A stretch of DNA of 49,958 nt, taken from the NCBI GenBank assembly GCA_030446525.1, contig JAUJNC010000011.1, positions 1 through 49,958 of the forward strand, written 5' to 3'. A program made the position numbers and the translations under genes. This DNA comes from Armatimonadaceae bacterium (GTDB lineage Bacteria; Armatimonadota; Armatimonadia; Armatimonadales; Armatimonadaceae). This document shows, piece after piece, positions 17,617-26,113 of the stretch. The notes beneath the pieces were generated by a model. The model did no database searches. It saw nothing but the letters and a program-made list of their open reading frames with translations, and was not told the origin of the DNA. The number at the start of each line of letters is the position of its first letter. The first letter of the stretch is position 1.

Positions 17617-17814
17617 TCATTGGGGGTTGCAGCAGCTTTCCAGGTAGCCGCAGCGGCGGCAGTGCGGTTTTTTGCCGATCTCGTCGGGCAGGAACTCTTT
17701 CCCGCAAACGGGGCAGAACAGGTTGGTCTTGCACGCCGGGCTTGTGGCCTCTTTGCCGGCGTCCGTGCCGGCGGGCGCTTGCGCAGGGGCTTTGCGGCTT
17801 GCGGTCCGGTTCAA
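17617..17814 (-). CDS. Small zinc-ribbon protein
   Basis: A 65-residue basic protein. The N-terminal half is low in complexity (Ala, Pro, Lys). The C-terminal half carries CPVCGKEF, then HCRRCGYLESCC: two CxxC knuckles that should bind one zinc. The start is a TTG (17812-17814) that overlaps the TGA of the cation transporter upstream, so translation is probably coupled. It may help metal handling with that transporter, but this is an inference from position only. Confidence 0.7.
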   Translation of the reverse strand: MNRTASRKAPAQAPAGTDAGKEATSPACKTNLFCPVCGKEFLPDEIGKKPHCRRCGYLESCCNPQ

Positions 17815-18728
17815 TGGGGCTTCTCCTGATGGTGGCGCTGTTCCTCTTCGTAGGGCTCCGTGTGGATCATGACCTGGGCGCCCGGGAGCGCGTCCCGGAC
17901 CCGGTCCTCGAGCTCCTCGGTCAGAGCGTGCGCCTCGCGCAAGGTAAGCTCATCGTCCACCTGGATGTGGACGTCGACATGGCGCTGGGAGCCGCTCTTG
18001 CGGGTCCGCAGCTTATGGAAGCCGAGCACGCGGGTGTCGGCCTTCATCACGTCCTCGACCGCCCGCACCTCCGCTTCGGGCAGGACCGAGTCGATCAAAG
18101 GGGCCAGCGCTTCCCGCGTCAGCTGGTACGCCGTGTGCGCGATGAACACGGCGATCACGAGCGCCACGGCCGGGTCGATGAAGGCAAGACCCGTCAGCCG
18201 CACTGCGGCGAGGCCCACCACGACCCCCAGCGACGTCCACACATCGATGCTCAGGTGGTGTGCATCGGCCTGGAGCGCCAGCGAATCCGTGCGGCCGGCC
18301 ACCGCGAAAAGGCGGCGCGCCACCAGGGTGTTGACGACAGCGGACAGGGCCATCACCCCGATGCCCCACCCCAGCCGCTGCGGCCCGCGCCCCTCCCGCA
18401 GCGCCCACACCGCCTCGACGACGATGTAGCCGGCGGCTCCGAAGATGAGCAGCGCCTCCAGGGCGCCCGAAACGGCTTCGAGCTTGCCGTGCCCGTACGG
18501 GTGTTCCTTGTCCGGCGGGGCGTCGGAGACGCGCACGGCGAAAAACGCGATCACGGCGGCCAGCAGGTCGGTCGCGGAGTGGGCAGCCTCACTCAAGATG
18601 GCCACCGATCCGGTCCCGAGGCCGACCGCCGTCTTGAGCAGCACCAGCAGCGTGTTGGAAACGATCGACAGCCGGGCGGCGGCCACCTTCTCTTCCCGTG
18701 CCACACTGGTAAGATCCAAGGACTGCAT
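17811..18728 (-). CDS. Cation diffusion facilitator (zinc/divalent metal exporter)
   Basis: An inner-membrane proton-coupled metal exporter of the CDF family, about 305 residues. The start is taken at the Met of MQSLDLTSVAREEK, because upstream codons are low-complexity (a longer frame begins at 18806). Six membrane spans fill roughly residues 20-200. The transport site pairs are HSATD in the second span and HHLSID in the fifth, an HxxxD/HxxxD set typical of zinc-preferring members. SEAAHSATDLLAAV and DKEHPYGHGKLE are family landmarks. The cytoplasmic C-terminal domain (from about 205) ends with metal-site residues HVDVHIQVDDELTLREAH. It lies between the glycosyltransferase and the zinc-ribbon gene. 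Confidence 0.88.
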   Translation of the reverse strand: MQSLDLTSVAREEKVAAARLSIVSNTLLVLLKTAVGLGTGSVAILSEAAHSATDLLAAVIAFFAVRVSDAPPDKEHPYGHGKLEAVSGALEALLIFGAAGYIVVEAVWALREGRGPQRLGWGIGVMALSAVVNTLVARRLFAVAGRTDSLALQADAHHLSIDVWTSLGVVVGLAAVRLTGLAFIDPAVALVIAVFIAHTAYQLTREALAPLIDSVLPEAEVRAVEDVMKADTRVLGFHKLRTRKSGSQRHVDVHIQVDDELTLREAHALTEELEDRVRDALPGAQVMIHTEPYEEEQRHHQEKPH

Positions 18729-18823
18729 CTGCCCACCCTGCCCGCCAGCGCCGGCGTGCGGACCTCGGCCGCGCCCATGATAGCACACCGGCGCCGCAGG
18801 TGTCAACGCGGGCGCTCAGCCCG

Positions 18824-19522
18824 TCAGCGCCCCCAGACGCCGGCCCGTATCAGGCCCTGGAGCGCCGACTGCGCCAGCGCCCGCCGGAGCGCCCTGGGCA
18901 GAGGTTCCTCATGACCGTGGATGACCGGCGCGGCGGGGACGAACACGGCCGCGTGCCCGCGCCGGTACCAGTGGTGTGTCCACGCGTAATCTTCCGCCTG
19001 CGGCAGCCGCTCGTCGTACGGGTGCGCCGCCCAGAGCGCGCGGCGCACCGCCATGTTGCAGCCCAGGACCGTGGTGTCGCGGGTGTGGCGGCGCGGTCGC
19101 CGGCCGTTGTCGTAGGACAGCCGTTGCGCTAGCCGCTCCAGAGGGTTCCTGACATGCGCGGGCAGGCTCTGGCTCCCCCAGGTCGCGGCCACGGACGGGT
19201 CCCGGAACGGCCGCAGAAGCCGGCGCAGCCAGCAAGGGTGCGCGGGGACGGCATCCCCGGACAAACGCACGACGAACTCGCCGCGCGCCCGCTCCGCCCC
19301 CGCGTTGTGCGCCCGCGCATACCCGAACGACGCGGGCGCGATCTCCACCAGCCGCGCGCCGTACGCCCGCGCCACCGCCTGCGCACCGTCCGCCGACCCC
19401 GAATCCACCACGATCACCTCGACCCCGCCCGGCATCCCCCGCTGAGCGGCGATCATCGGCAAGGACCGCTCCAGGTACGCCCGCTGGTTCTTGGTGATGA
19501 TCACCACGCTGGCGCGCATCAA
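18824..19522 (-). CDS. Family 2 glycosyltransferase
   Basis: A 232-residue GT-A-fold glycosyltransferase without membrane spans. It begins ASVVIITKNQRAYLERSL, then VEVIVVDSGSADGA (nucleotide-sugar binding), AHNAGAERARGEFVVRLSGDA with the D-x-like metal motif, and GCNMAVRRALW with PYDERLPQAEDYAW, the acceptor/base region (ED). This pattern is that of rhamnosyl- or mannosyl-type GT2 enzymes acting on surface polysaccharide or lipid-linked sugars; the exact sugar is unknown. It lies 27 bases after rplY on the same strand. Confidence 0.85.
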   Translation of the reverse strand: MMRASVVIITKNQRAYLERSLPMIAAQRGMPGGVEVIVVDSGSADGAQAVARAYGARLVEIAPASFGYARAHNAGAERARGEFVVRLSGDAVPAHPCWLRRLLRPFRDPSVAATWGSQSLPAHVRNPLERLAQRLSYDNGRRPRRHTRDTTVLGCNMAVRRALWAAHPYDERLPQAEDYAWTHHWYRRGHAAVFVPAAPVIHGHEEPLPRALRRALAQSALQGLIRAGVWGR

Positions 19523-19549
19523 GCACCCTGCGCCCCCACGCGCCGGTGG

Positions 19550-20180
19550 TCAGGCGTTCTCCTCGCCCGATGCTTCGGCGGACGCCTCGTCGGCGGCCTC
19601 CGTGGCCTCCTCGATCAGCGCCGCCTTGACGTGCAGCGACACCAGCGCCGTATCCGGCGCCGACAGGATCTCCATGCGCGGCGGGACGGGAAGATCCGAC
19701 ACGTAGCGCACGTCGCCGATCCGCAGGTCGGACACGTCCAGCGTCAGGGCGGCCACCAGGTCTTCGGGCAGGTACTTCACTTCGACGGACGAAGCGCCCG
19801 GCTCCAGCAGCGCCAAACCCGTGCGCACCTCTTCCGGCTCCCCGACGACCTCCACGGGGATGGTCGCCTTGGAGGCTTCGTTGGCGGCGATCTTGTGCAG
19901 GCCGACGTGCAGGAAAGTGCGCGCGATCGGGTCGAGGTCCACTTCCGTCAGCTTGACCAGATGACGCGCCCCCTCGAACGACAGATCGATCAGCGTGTTC
20001 GTGCCGGCCTCGGACTGGAGGACCCGTGCCGCTCTCCTTCGCCTCCACCGTCACCAGGACCGGCTCGATCCCTTTGCCGAAGACGGCGGCGGGGATATGC
20101 CCCGCCCGGCGCAGGCGCTTGCGCTCCCCTTTAGTCACCGTGCCGTCACGGCGCCGCGCCTCGATCGCTATATGTTCCAT
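19550..20180 (-). CDS. rplY: 50S ribosomal protein L25 (CTC form), with one frameshift
   Basis: The general stress/CTC form of L25, which binds 5S rRNA in the large subunit. Residues 1-50 (MEHIAIEARRRDGTVTKGER, then HIPAAVFGKGIEP) are in one frame from the ATG at 20178-20180. The rest (LQSEAGTNTLIDLSFEG, VDLDPIARTFLHVGLHK, IPVEVVGEPEEVRTG and the acidic tail) is in another, so one base is lost or gained near 20025. AGGAAG lies upstream of the ATG and TAAGAT is a possible -10. A broken ribosomal protein gene is a strong sign of a sequence error and not true decay. The long acidic C-terminus fits the CTC domain. Confidence 0.88.
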
Positions 20181-20372
20181 AAGGCTTCCTTCCCGCTCTG
20201 TTGATTTTTGCTCGTTTATCTTACCACAGGTGCCGGCGCTCGCTCTACAGGAGGCGGCCCTGGCGAGGCGGCACGCGAACCCGGGGGCGGGCACAAGAGG
20301 AGGATGTGGACGGCTCTGCGGGGAATTCTTGTTGGGCCAGTCGAGGGGCTGCCGGATGCCGAGGTGGGAACC

Positions 20373-21075
20373 ATGAGGAAGATTGTGACGGCGGGGTTGG
20401 CGACGGTCGTGGCGGCGGCGTTCCTGTGCGCGGCGACCGCGCGGGCTTCCGTATGGGACGAGGCCGGCGACGCGGGCGACCTTCCCGGAACCGCGCAGGT
20501 CACCGCGGGGCGGCCGCTGACCGCGATCACGGGGAGATCCGGGGCGGCACGGACGTCGACCTGTACCGTATCTTCATCACGGGCCTCGAGTTCTCCGCCA
20601 CGACCGTCGGGACGGCGGGTACGCTCGCCAACACCCAAGCCTGTTCGTGTTCGACGCGGACGGGGGCGGCGTTTACGCCAACGACGATTTCACCTTCACC
20701 AACCGTCGCTCCTTCCTTCCGCCCGCAGCCCGCTCACCCCGAGGGAGCCCGGGCTCTACCTCCCTGGCCATCTCCGGCTGGGACCGCGATCCGGTCAGCG
20801 CCGCCGGGCTGATCTTCCCCAGCGACCCGCCGGTCGGGGTTTTCGGGCCGGCCGGCCCCGGCGGCGGCCGGCCCCTGAGCGGTTATGCCGGGACCGGCGG
20901 CACGGGCACCTACACGATCCTCCTGACCGGGGCCGAATACGCGGTCGTCCCGGAGCCCGGCAGTCTCGGGTTGTGCGGCGCCGGCGCCCTCGGCATCACC
21001 CTGCTGCGTCTGGCGCGGCGCAGGAGGGCCATCGTGACGGGGGAGCGCCCCGGACTGCTCGGCCCATGGGTTTAG
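20373..21075 (+). CDS. PEP-CTERM protein with DVUA0089-like domain, frameshifted
   Basis: The frame opens with a signal peptide (MRKIVTAGLATVVAAAFLCA, ending TARAS). It then needs shifts near 20535, 20640 and 20730 to read GGTDVDLYRIFITGLEFSAT, LFVFDADGGGVYANDD and LAISGWDRDP, which is the DVUA0089/pre-peptidase-like beta domain common in PEP-CTERM proteins. The final part is in one frame and ends PEPGSLGLCGAGALGITLL followed by RLARRRRA, a full sorting signal. It should be an exported, envelope-attached protein of unknown role. It is divergent from rplY. Three shifts in 700 bases in an otherwise coherent gene suggest consensus errors. Confidence 0.7.
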
Positions 21076-21078
21076 ATC

Positions 21079-21942
21079 ATGGCCCCCCTCCGGCACGGCT
21101 TCGCACAGGTCGGGGACGTGCGGCTGCACTACGTGGCGCGGGGCAGCGGCGGAAGGCTGGTGGTGCTGCTGCACGGCTTCCCGGAATGCTGGTATTCGTG
21201 GCGGCATCAGCTGCGGGCGCTGGGGGAGCGCTACACGGTCATCGCGCCCGACCTGCGCGGCTATAACCTGAGCGACAAGCCGCCGCGGGTGGAAGACTAC
21301 CGGATCGACCGGCTGCTCGGCGACATCGCGGGCCTGGTGCGCCACCTGGGCAGGGAGGACGCCGCGATCGTCGGGCATGACTGGGGCGCCGTCCTGGCGT
21401 GGGCCTTCGCCCGGAGCCGTCCGGAGCGGGTGTGGAAGCTGGCCGCCTTGCAGGTCCCGCCCCTGGCGGCCTGGTGGGCGAACCGGACGCCGGCCCAGGC
21501 GCTGCGCAGCGCCTACGTCGCGTTCTTCCAGCTTCCGCTCGTGCCCGAATGGGCGCTCAAAGCCCGTGATTTTGCGCTCCTGCGGCGCGTGTTTCGCACA
21601 ACGGTGGTCCGCCGCGGCGCTTTCACGCCCGGAGATATGGCCGTCTACAAAGAAGCTTGGCGCCAGCCGGGCGCGCTCACCGGCGGGCTCAACTACTACC
21701 GCGCGCTTCGCGTCCGGGGCGGTTTCGCCCGGGCAAGGCAGGGAGGTCGTATCCGGGTGCCGACGCTCTTCCTTTACGGCGAGCAAGACTTCGCGATACT
21801 GCCACAGACCGTGCGCGGCGTGGGCAGCTTTGTGGACGCTCCCTACCAGGAAGTGCGCATCCCCGGATGCGGTCACTGGGTGCAAAACGAAGCGGCCGCC
21901 GAGGTCAATTCCGCGCTGAGCCGCTTTCTGGAGACAGCTTGA
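21079..21942 (+). CDS. Alpha/beta hydrolase, epoxide-hydrolase type
   Basis: A 287-residue soluble alpha/beta hydrolase. HGFPE (residues 32-36) supplies the oxyanion-hole motif of epoxide hydrolases. GHDWGA has the nucleophile Asp at residue 101, where lipases would have Ser. The acid is probably the Asp of YGEQDF (about 236), and the base is the His of GCGHWV (about 264). A cap domain follows the nucleophile and contains the Tyr residues (NYYRA) that activate epoxides. The natural substrate is unknown; haloalkane dehalogenase is less likely because the first motif is HGFPE. The stop overlaps the start of the next gene (TGATG), showing translational coupling. Confidence 0.88.
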   Translation: MAPLRHGFAQVGDVRLHYVARGSGGRLVVLLHGFPECWYSWRHQLRALGERYTVIAPDLRGYNLSDKPPRVEDYRIDRLLGDIAGLVRHLGREDAAIVGHDWGAVLAWAFARSRPERVWKLAALQVPPLAAWWANRTPAQALRSAYVAFFQLPLVPEWALKARDFALLRRVFRTTVVRRGAFTPGDMAVYKEAWRQPGALTGGLNYYRALRVRGGFARARQGGRIRVPTLFLYGEQDFAILPQTVRGVGSFVDAPYQEVRIPGCGHWVQNEAAAEVNSALSRFLETA

Positions 21943-22163
21943 TGATGTCGGACAGCCGCGCTTCGCTCTGCCCCCTGTGCGGGCAGCCCAACCAATGTCT
22001 CATGGCGCAAGGCTCGCCGTCCGCCGACCGGTGCTGGTGCAGCGACGCGCACATCGCCCGCGACGTGCTGGAACGGATCCCCGAGGATCTAAGGGGCCGG
22101 TCCTGCGTCTGCCGCAAATGCGCGGAGGCGAAACCCGTGTCCGAGCGGCGCAAAGGCGTGTAG
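21942..22163 (+). CDS. Cysteine-rich CWC family protein
   Basis: A 73-residue protein with CPLCGQPNQC near the N-terminus, CWC in the middle and CVCRKCAE near the end. Proteins of this pattern (Cys-rich CWC) occur widely in bacteria as stand-alone small zinc- or metal-binding proteins of unknown function. The spacing of the cysteines, and the IPEDLRG segment before the last pair, match. The start ATG overlaps the hydrolase stop. Nothing further can be said about role. Confidence 0.8.
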   Translation: MMSDSRASLCPLCGQPNQCLMAQGSPSADRCWCSDAHIARDVLERIPEDLRGRSCVCRKCAEAKPVSERRKGV

Positions 22164-22212
22164 GGTGACGCGGTGCGGATGGGTATACTGCCGCGGAGGT
22201 AGTGTATCCCAC

Positions 22213-23061
22213 ATGATCTTTTCCTGGTTCGCCGAGCACCGGCGCCAGGCGATCCTGGCCGAACCCTTTCCGGACGCGTGGCTGGATCACCTGCGGGCCA
22301 ACGTGCCGCACTACGAGTTCTTGCCCGCGAAGGAGCAGAAGCACCTCCGTGATCACATCCAGATCTTCGTTGCCGAGAAGCAATGGGAAGGCGCGGGGGG
22401 GCTGGAGCTGACCGAGGAGATGCGGGTGAGCATCGCCGCGCAGGCCTGCCTGCTGCTCCTGGGCCTGGAAAACCACAACTTTTACAAAAACGTGCAGACG
22501 ATCCTGGTCTATCCCGGCGGCTACACGGCGCCCGCGGAGCAGGCGATAGAAGGGGGCCTTGTGCAGGAAGGGTCGATCGCGCGTCTGGGCGAGGCGTGGG
22601 GCCGCGGGGGGCCCATCGTTTTGTCCTGGGGAGACGCGCGGGAAGGGGGCCGCAACCCGGGCGACGGGCGCAACGTGGTGCTGCACGAGTTCGCACACAA
22701 ACTGGACGCCCGCGACGGCAGTGCGGACGGCGTGCCGCCCTTGCCGGAGGGGCAGGAGCAGTACGACGAGTGGGCCGAGGTGATGGCGCCGGAGTTTGAT
22801 CACCTGGTCGCGCAGAGCGAGCACGGCAAGGCCGACATCCTGGACGGCTACGGGGCGACGAGCCCCGCCGAGTTCTTCGCGGTCGCCACCGAGTGTTTTT
22901 TCGAGAAGCCGCGGCAGCTGCGCGCCCGGCACGAGCGGCTCTACGAGGTGCTGCGGCGCTACTACCGCCAGGACCCTGCCGCGCGAGTGGAGGCCTACCA
23001 CCAACAACATCCGCCCGCGGCCGCGGAGCCGGAAACGCAGGTCCCGGCGCAAGGGACGTAA
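22213..23061 (+). CDS. mtfA: MtfA-like M90 zinc peptidase
   Basis: A 282-residue soluble peptidase of the MtfA (DgsA anti-repressor) family. The zinc motif HEFAHKLD (about residue 157) and the following DARDGSADGVPPLP are characteristic, as are the N-terminal W.DHLRANVPHYEFLP and LLLLGLENHNFYKNVQTILV. The downstream AEFFAVATECFFEKP contributes the third ligand Glu. In enterobacteria MtfA binds the glucose repressor Mlc; whether this copy has a regulatory partner is unknown. The start is chosen at MIFSW with GGAGG upstream; an earlier ATG at 22165 would add a cysteine-containing leader not seen in the family. The C-terminus is a short Pro/Ala-rich tail. Confidence 0.88.
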   Translation: MIFSWFAEHRRQAILAEPFPDAWLDHLRANVPHYEFLPAKEQKHLRDHIQIFVAEKQWEGAGGLELTEEMRVSIAAQACLLLLGLENHNFYKNVQTILVYPGGYTAPAEQAIEGGLVQEGSIARLGEAWGRGGPIVLSWGDAREGGRNPGDGRNVVLHEFAHKLDARDGSADGVPPLPEGQEQYDEWAEVMAPEFDHLVAQSEHGKADILDGYGATSPAEFFAVATECFFEKPRQLRARHERLYEVLRRYYRQDPAARVEAYHQQHPPAAAEPETQVPAQGT

Positions 23062-23205
23062 CCGCAAACACCGGCGCAGGCACAAAGGCGAGCGGAGCCG
23101 GCTTTAGGCCGAGCCCCCGCCGATAAGAGCGCCCGAGGATCGACACCGGGCCTCACAAGGAGGCATTACCGCCCCCGCCAACGAACCTATAGGCAGGTAT
23201 AAATC

Positions 23206-23832
23206 ATGGCACGAAAGAGAAACACCGATTCAGAGAGCGCCCCGCCGGCTGGCGAGGCCGGTATGGACGCGGGAAACGACGTCACCCGCCCCGGATCCCG
23301 CGCGCCGGGAGCAGACATCGCCGCCAGCCCCGACGGGGACGCGGCGGCGCCCCACGGGGCGCCCAAAACGCGACGCCCCCGGACGCCCCGGCAGCCCGGG
23401 CGCCCGGCCAGGGGCAAGGCCAAGGCCGGAGCAGGCGGGACGGGCGAGACGGCTGTCGTCGTCGAGGCCCTCCTCAGGAGCCGCGGGCCCCGGGGGGCGA
23501 CGCAGGAAGATATCGAGCGGGTGGTCGCCTGGGCGGAGCGCACCCGGGCCGAGGGGGAGGCCCTGGAGAGCGCGGGTGTCCCGCGCCGCGGCGCCCGGTC
23601 GGGGAAAACCAGCCCCCGGAGCAAAGCGGCGGCGAACCGGCAGCAGCAGGCGCAGGAGGAGCAGCTCCGGGAGCGCCGGACGCGCTACCAGATGGACCGG
23701 GCGCTCCTCGACGGCGTGCTCTCCGGCAGGGTGTCGCTGGACGTGCAGGAGGGGCAGATCGTCTTTCTCCATGCGGATTACCAGGCCTCGCGTGCGGCCC
23801 CGGCCGCGACGGCGGCGGAAGAAGCGCTTTGA
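23206..23832 (+). CDS. Hypothetical protein, disordered and basic with a conserved-looking tail
   Basis: A 208-residue frame not recognised as any family. Residues 1-85 are Ala/Pro/Gly/Arg-rich and likely disordered. Residues about 90-125 form an amphipathic segment (RGATQEDIERVVAWAERTRA) that resembles a short helical region. Residues about 145-195 are charged and helical (QQQAQEEQLRERRTRYQMDR), then ALLDGVLSGRVSLDVQEGQI looks like a small beta hairpin. No signal peptide or membrane span. The stop overlaps a TTG start of the next frame. The coding call rests on frame length, position and composition consistent with neighbours. Confidence 0.55.
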   Translation: MARKRNTDSESAPPAGEAGMDAGNDVTRPGSRAPGADIAASPDGDAAAPHGAPKTRRPRTPRQPGRPARGKAKAGAGGTGETAVVVEALLRSRGPRGATQEDIERVVAWAERTRAEGEALESAGVPRRGARSGKTSPRSKAAANRQQQAQEEQLRERRTRYQMDRALLDGVLSGRVSLDVQEGQIVFLHADYQASRAAPAATAAEEAL

Positions 23833-24056
23833 CATCCGACAAAGGGCTGGCGAGGGAACTGCGAGCGCCTTCCGCGCTGGACGACTTCCTCTTCGACCTC
23901 CGGGGCTACCTCGTCCTCGAGAGCTCCGGCTCGACGGAGCTGCTCGCCGATCTGAACCGGGCTTTCGACGGCTTTCCCGGCAGGATGTGCCGATCCTGCC
24001 GGGAAGGAGATACCCCGTACGGGAGTCGGACCGTGGTCGTCACCAGAGGTTGGTAG
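23829..24056 (+). pseudogene. Phytanoyl-CoA dioxygenase (PhyH)-like N-terminal fragment
   Basis: The frame starts at a TTG that overlaps the previous stop. Its first 50 residues include DDFLFDLRGYLVLESSGSTE and LLADLNRAFDGFP, the usual opening of PhyH-type Fe(II)/2-oxoglutarate dioxygenases. Similarity ends at about 23975, precisely where a perfect 13-bp inverted repeat begins, and the frame runs on to the edge of the tRNA gene. The catalytic jelly roll with the HxD...H iron site is absent. Confidence 0.5.
23974..24005. repeat. Perfect 13-bp inverted repeat next to tRNA-Glu
   Basis: TTCCCGGCAGGAT (23974-23986) and ATCCTGCCGGGAA (23993-24005) flank the loop GTGCCG. On the minus strand it lies 46 bases past the tRNA 3' end and could act as a terminator or processing hairpin, although no U-run follows. 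Confidence 0.65.
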
Positions 24057-24126
24057 GGCGTACGGGATTCGAACCCGTGGTTTCTTGCTTGAAAGGCAAG
24101 TGTCTTAACCGCTCGACTAACGCCCC
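24051..24126 (-). tRNA. tRNA-Glu (anticodon UUC)
   Basis: The minus strand folds as a complete 76-base tRNA. The acceptor arms GGGGCGT and ACGCCCT pair. The D arm contains AGTCGAGCGGTTAAGAC. The anticodon arm is CTTGC-CTTTCAA-GCAAG, giving anticodon TTC. The T arm is ACGGG-TTCGAAT-CCCGT. The discriminator base is A and CCA is encoded. No introns or odd loops are seen. Confidence 0.97.
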
Positions 24127-24206
24127 GCGCCGGGGTGGCGCCGACCACAGGCATTGTACCGTAGGCACGGCGGCCTGTCAAGCTGCCCGAAAGGAGGCAT
24201 CGAATC

Positions 24207-26015
24207 GTGACCGATATCTCTTCCGCCCCGCCGCGCTGGGACCTGGGCGACCTCTTCGACGACCCGCAGGATGGGCGCATCGAAGAGACGCTGGCCGACG
24301 CCAAGGCGCGCGCCGAGGCGTTTGCGCAAATGTATAAGGGGCGCATCGCGGCGGGCGGGATCACCGCCCCCGAGCTGGCGGGCGCACTGGCCGAGTACGA
24401 GAACCTGCACGAGATGCTCGCCAAACCGGGCGCGTTCGCCTCGCTTTTGTTCGCCGCGGACGCCAGCGAGGCCAACGGCGCCCTGTACCAGAAGGTGCGC
24501 GAGCGGAGCACGGAGGCGAACCTGCCCCTTTTGTTCTTTGAGCTGGAGCTGATGGCGATGGAGGAGGGGCGGCTGTCGGAGCTCCGCCGTGATGCCGCCC
24601 TGGACCGCTTCGGCCACTACCTCGATACGGTGCGCGCCCACGCCCCGTTCCGGCTTTCCGAGGCCGAGGAGCGCATCCTGGAGGAGCAGGCCAATACCGG
24701 GCGGCGCGCCTTTACGCGGCTCTACGAGGAGATAACCGCGAACCTGCGGTTCCGCCTCGACGGGCGCGACGAACCGCTCACGCTGTCCGAGATCCTCGAC
24801 CTCCAGTACGACGCCGACCGCGCGGTCCGCAAAGGCTCGGCGGACGCGCTCACGTCCGGTCTGGAGCCGCACGCGCGCACGCTGGGCTATGTCTTCAACA
24901 CGCTGCTCCAGGACAAGGCGACCGAAGACCGGCTGCGCGGGTACGCGTACCGGGAGCAGGCGCGCCACCTTTCCAACGAGCTGGCGCCGGAAACCGTGGA
25001 GACGGTCGTCACGACCGCCGAGGGGGGCTACAACCTGGTCGCGCGCTACTACCACGCCAAGCGCCGCCTGCTGGGCCTGCCCCGCCTGGCGCACTACGAC
25101 CGCTATGCGCCGCTCCTGCAGGACGAGCCCACTTTCCCCTACGGCGCGGCGCGCGAGGCGATCCTCCACGCCTTCGGCACGTTCGACAAGGGCTACCAGG
25201 AGGCCGCCGGCGCCTTTTTCGCGGGCGACTGGATAGACGCCGAGGCGCGCCCCGGCAAGCGCGGGGGCGCGTTCTGCTCGTACATCACCCCGGACACGCA
25301 CCCGTACGTGTTCCTGAACTATCTGGGCAAGCCGGGCGACGTGCGAACCCTGGCGCACGAGCTGGGGCACGGCGTCCACGCGTTCCTGGCGCGCGGCCAG
25401 GGCTACCTCCAGTTCCACGGGACGCTGCCGATGGCCGAGGTGGCTTCGACGTTCGCCGAGATGCTCGTCTTCGACAGGCAGGAGGGCGCGGGCGGCGACC
25501 GGGAACGGCTGGCGCTGTACGCCCACCAGATCGAACAGGCGATCGCGACCATCTTCCGGCAGGCGGCGCTGTACCGCTTCGAGCAGGCCATCCACCGCGA
25601 ACGGCGCGCGGCGGGCGAGCTGACCGTGGACCGCTTCGGCCAGCTCTGGCAGGAGCATGTCGGGGCGATGTTCGGCGACTCGGTCGACCTGGAACCGGGC
25701 CACAGCCTGTGGTGGTCGTCCGTGCGTCTCTGCGTGGCCTCGCCGTTGTACGTGTACGCCTTCACGTGCGGCGAGATGCTGGCCGTGGCCCTGTAGCGCG
25801 GCTATCAGCAGGAGGGCGCGTCGTTCGCGCCGCGCTTCGTCGCCATGCTGGCCGCGGGCGGCTCCCGGTCGCCGGCGGACCTGGTTGCCCCGCTGGGCGT
25901 GGACCTGAACGACGCCGGTTTCTGGCGCGGGGCGCTCGACGTGCTCGAGGCGCAGGTCACCACGTTCGAGGCCCTGGCCGAGCGGATCGCCGGTAAAACT
26001 GCGGTTTCCGCCTAG
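24207..26015 (+). CDS. pepF: Oligoendopeptidase F-type M3 peptidase, interrupted by an in-frame TAG
   Basis: An M3 zinc oligopeptidase that trims short peptides in the cytoplasm. The first 529 residues run to TAG at 25794-25796. The same frame then continues RGYQQEGASFAPRFVAMLAA to a second stop at 26013-26015, giving the normal family length of about 602. The zinc site is HELGHGVH (about residue 385), with the downstream ligand Glu in MAEVASTFAEML. The family has a Tyr at the TAG position (ALYxRYQEEG), so a single C-to-G change would explain it. An AAAGGAGG-type site (gaaaggagg) precedes the ATG region. The nonsense codon lies close to the C-terminus but removes conserved helices. It is likely a sequence error or a recent mutation. 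Confidence 0.85.
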
Positions 26016-26058
26016 ATCACAGACGCGACGGGGTCCACGCCGTTTGTGGCACGCAGGT

Positions 26059-26077
26059 TGCAGTGTTCCTCACTGCA
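26059..26077. terminator. Short hairpin between convergent genes
   Basis: TGCAGTG (26059-26065), loop TTCCT and CACTGCA (26071-26077) form a 7-bp stem between pepF and the convergent metallophosphoesterase. There is no strong T-run, so terminator function is only plausible. Confidence 0.35.
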
Positions 26078-26113
26078 CGAGAATCACTCCTTCTTAAAAG
26101 TCGGCCCGACGCT

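Noticed and set aside
20020..20030. Programmed frameshifting in rplY
   Set aside because: No slippery sequence or stimulatory structure is evident and rplY is not known to use frameshifting; a one-base sequence error is simpler.
25794..25796. Recoding of the TAG in pepF as pyrrolysine or another amino acid
   Set aside because: The position is a plain conserved Tyr in the family, no pyrrolysine genes are visible, and single-base change explains it; other genes in the window end in TAG.
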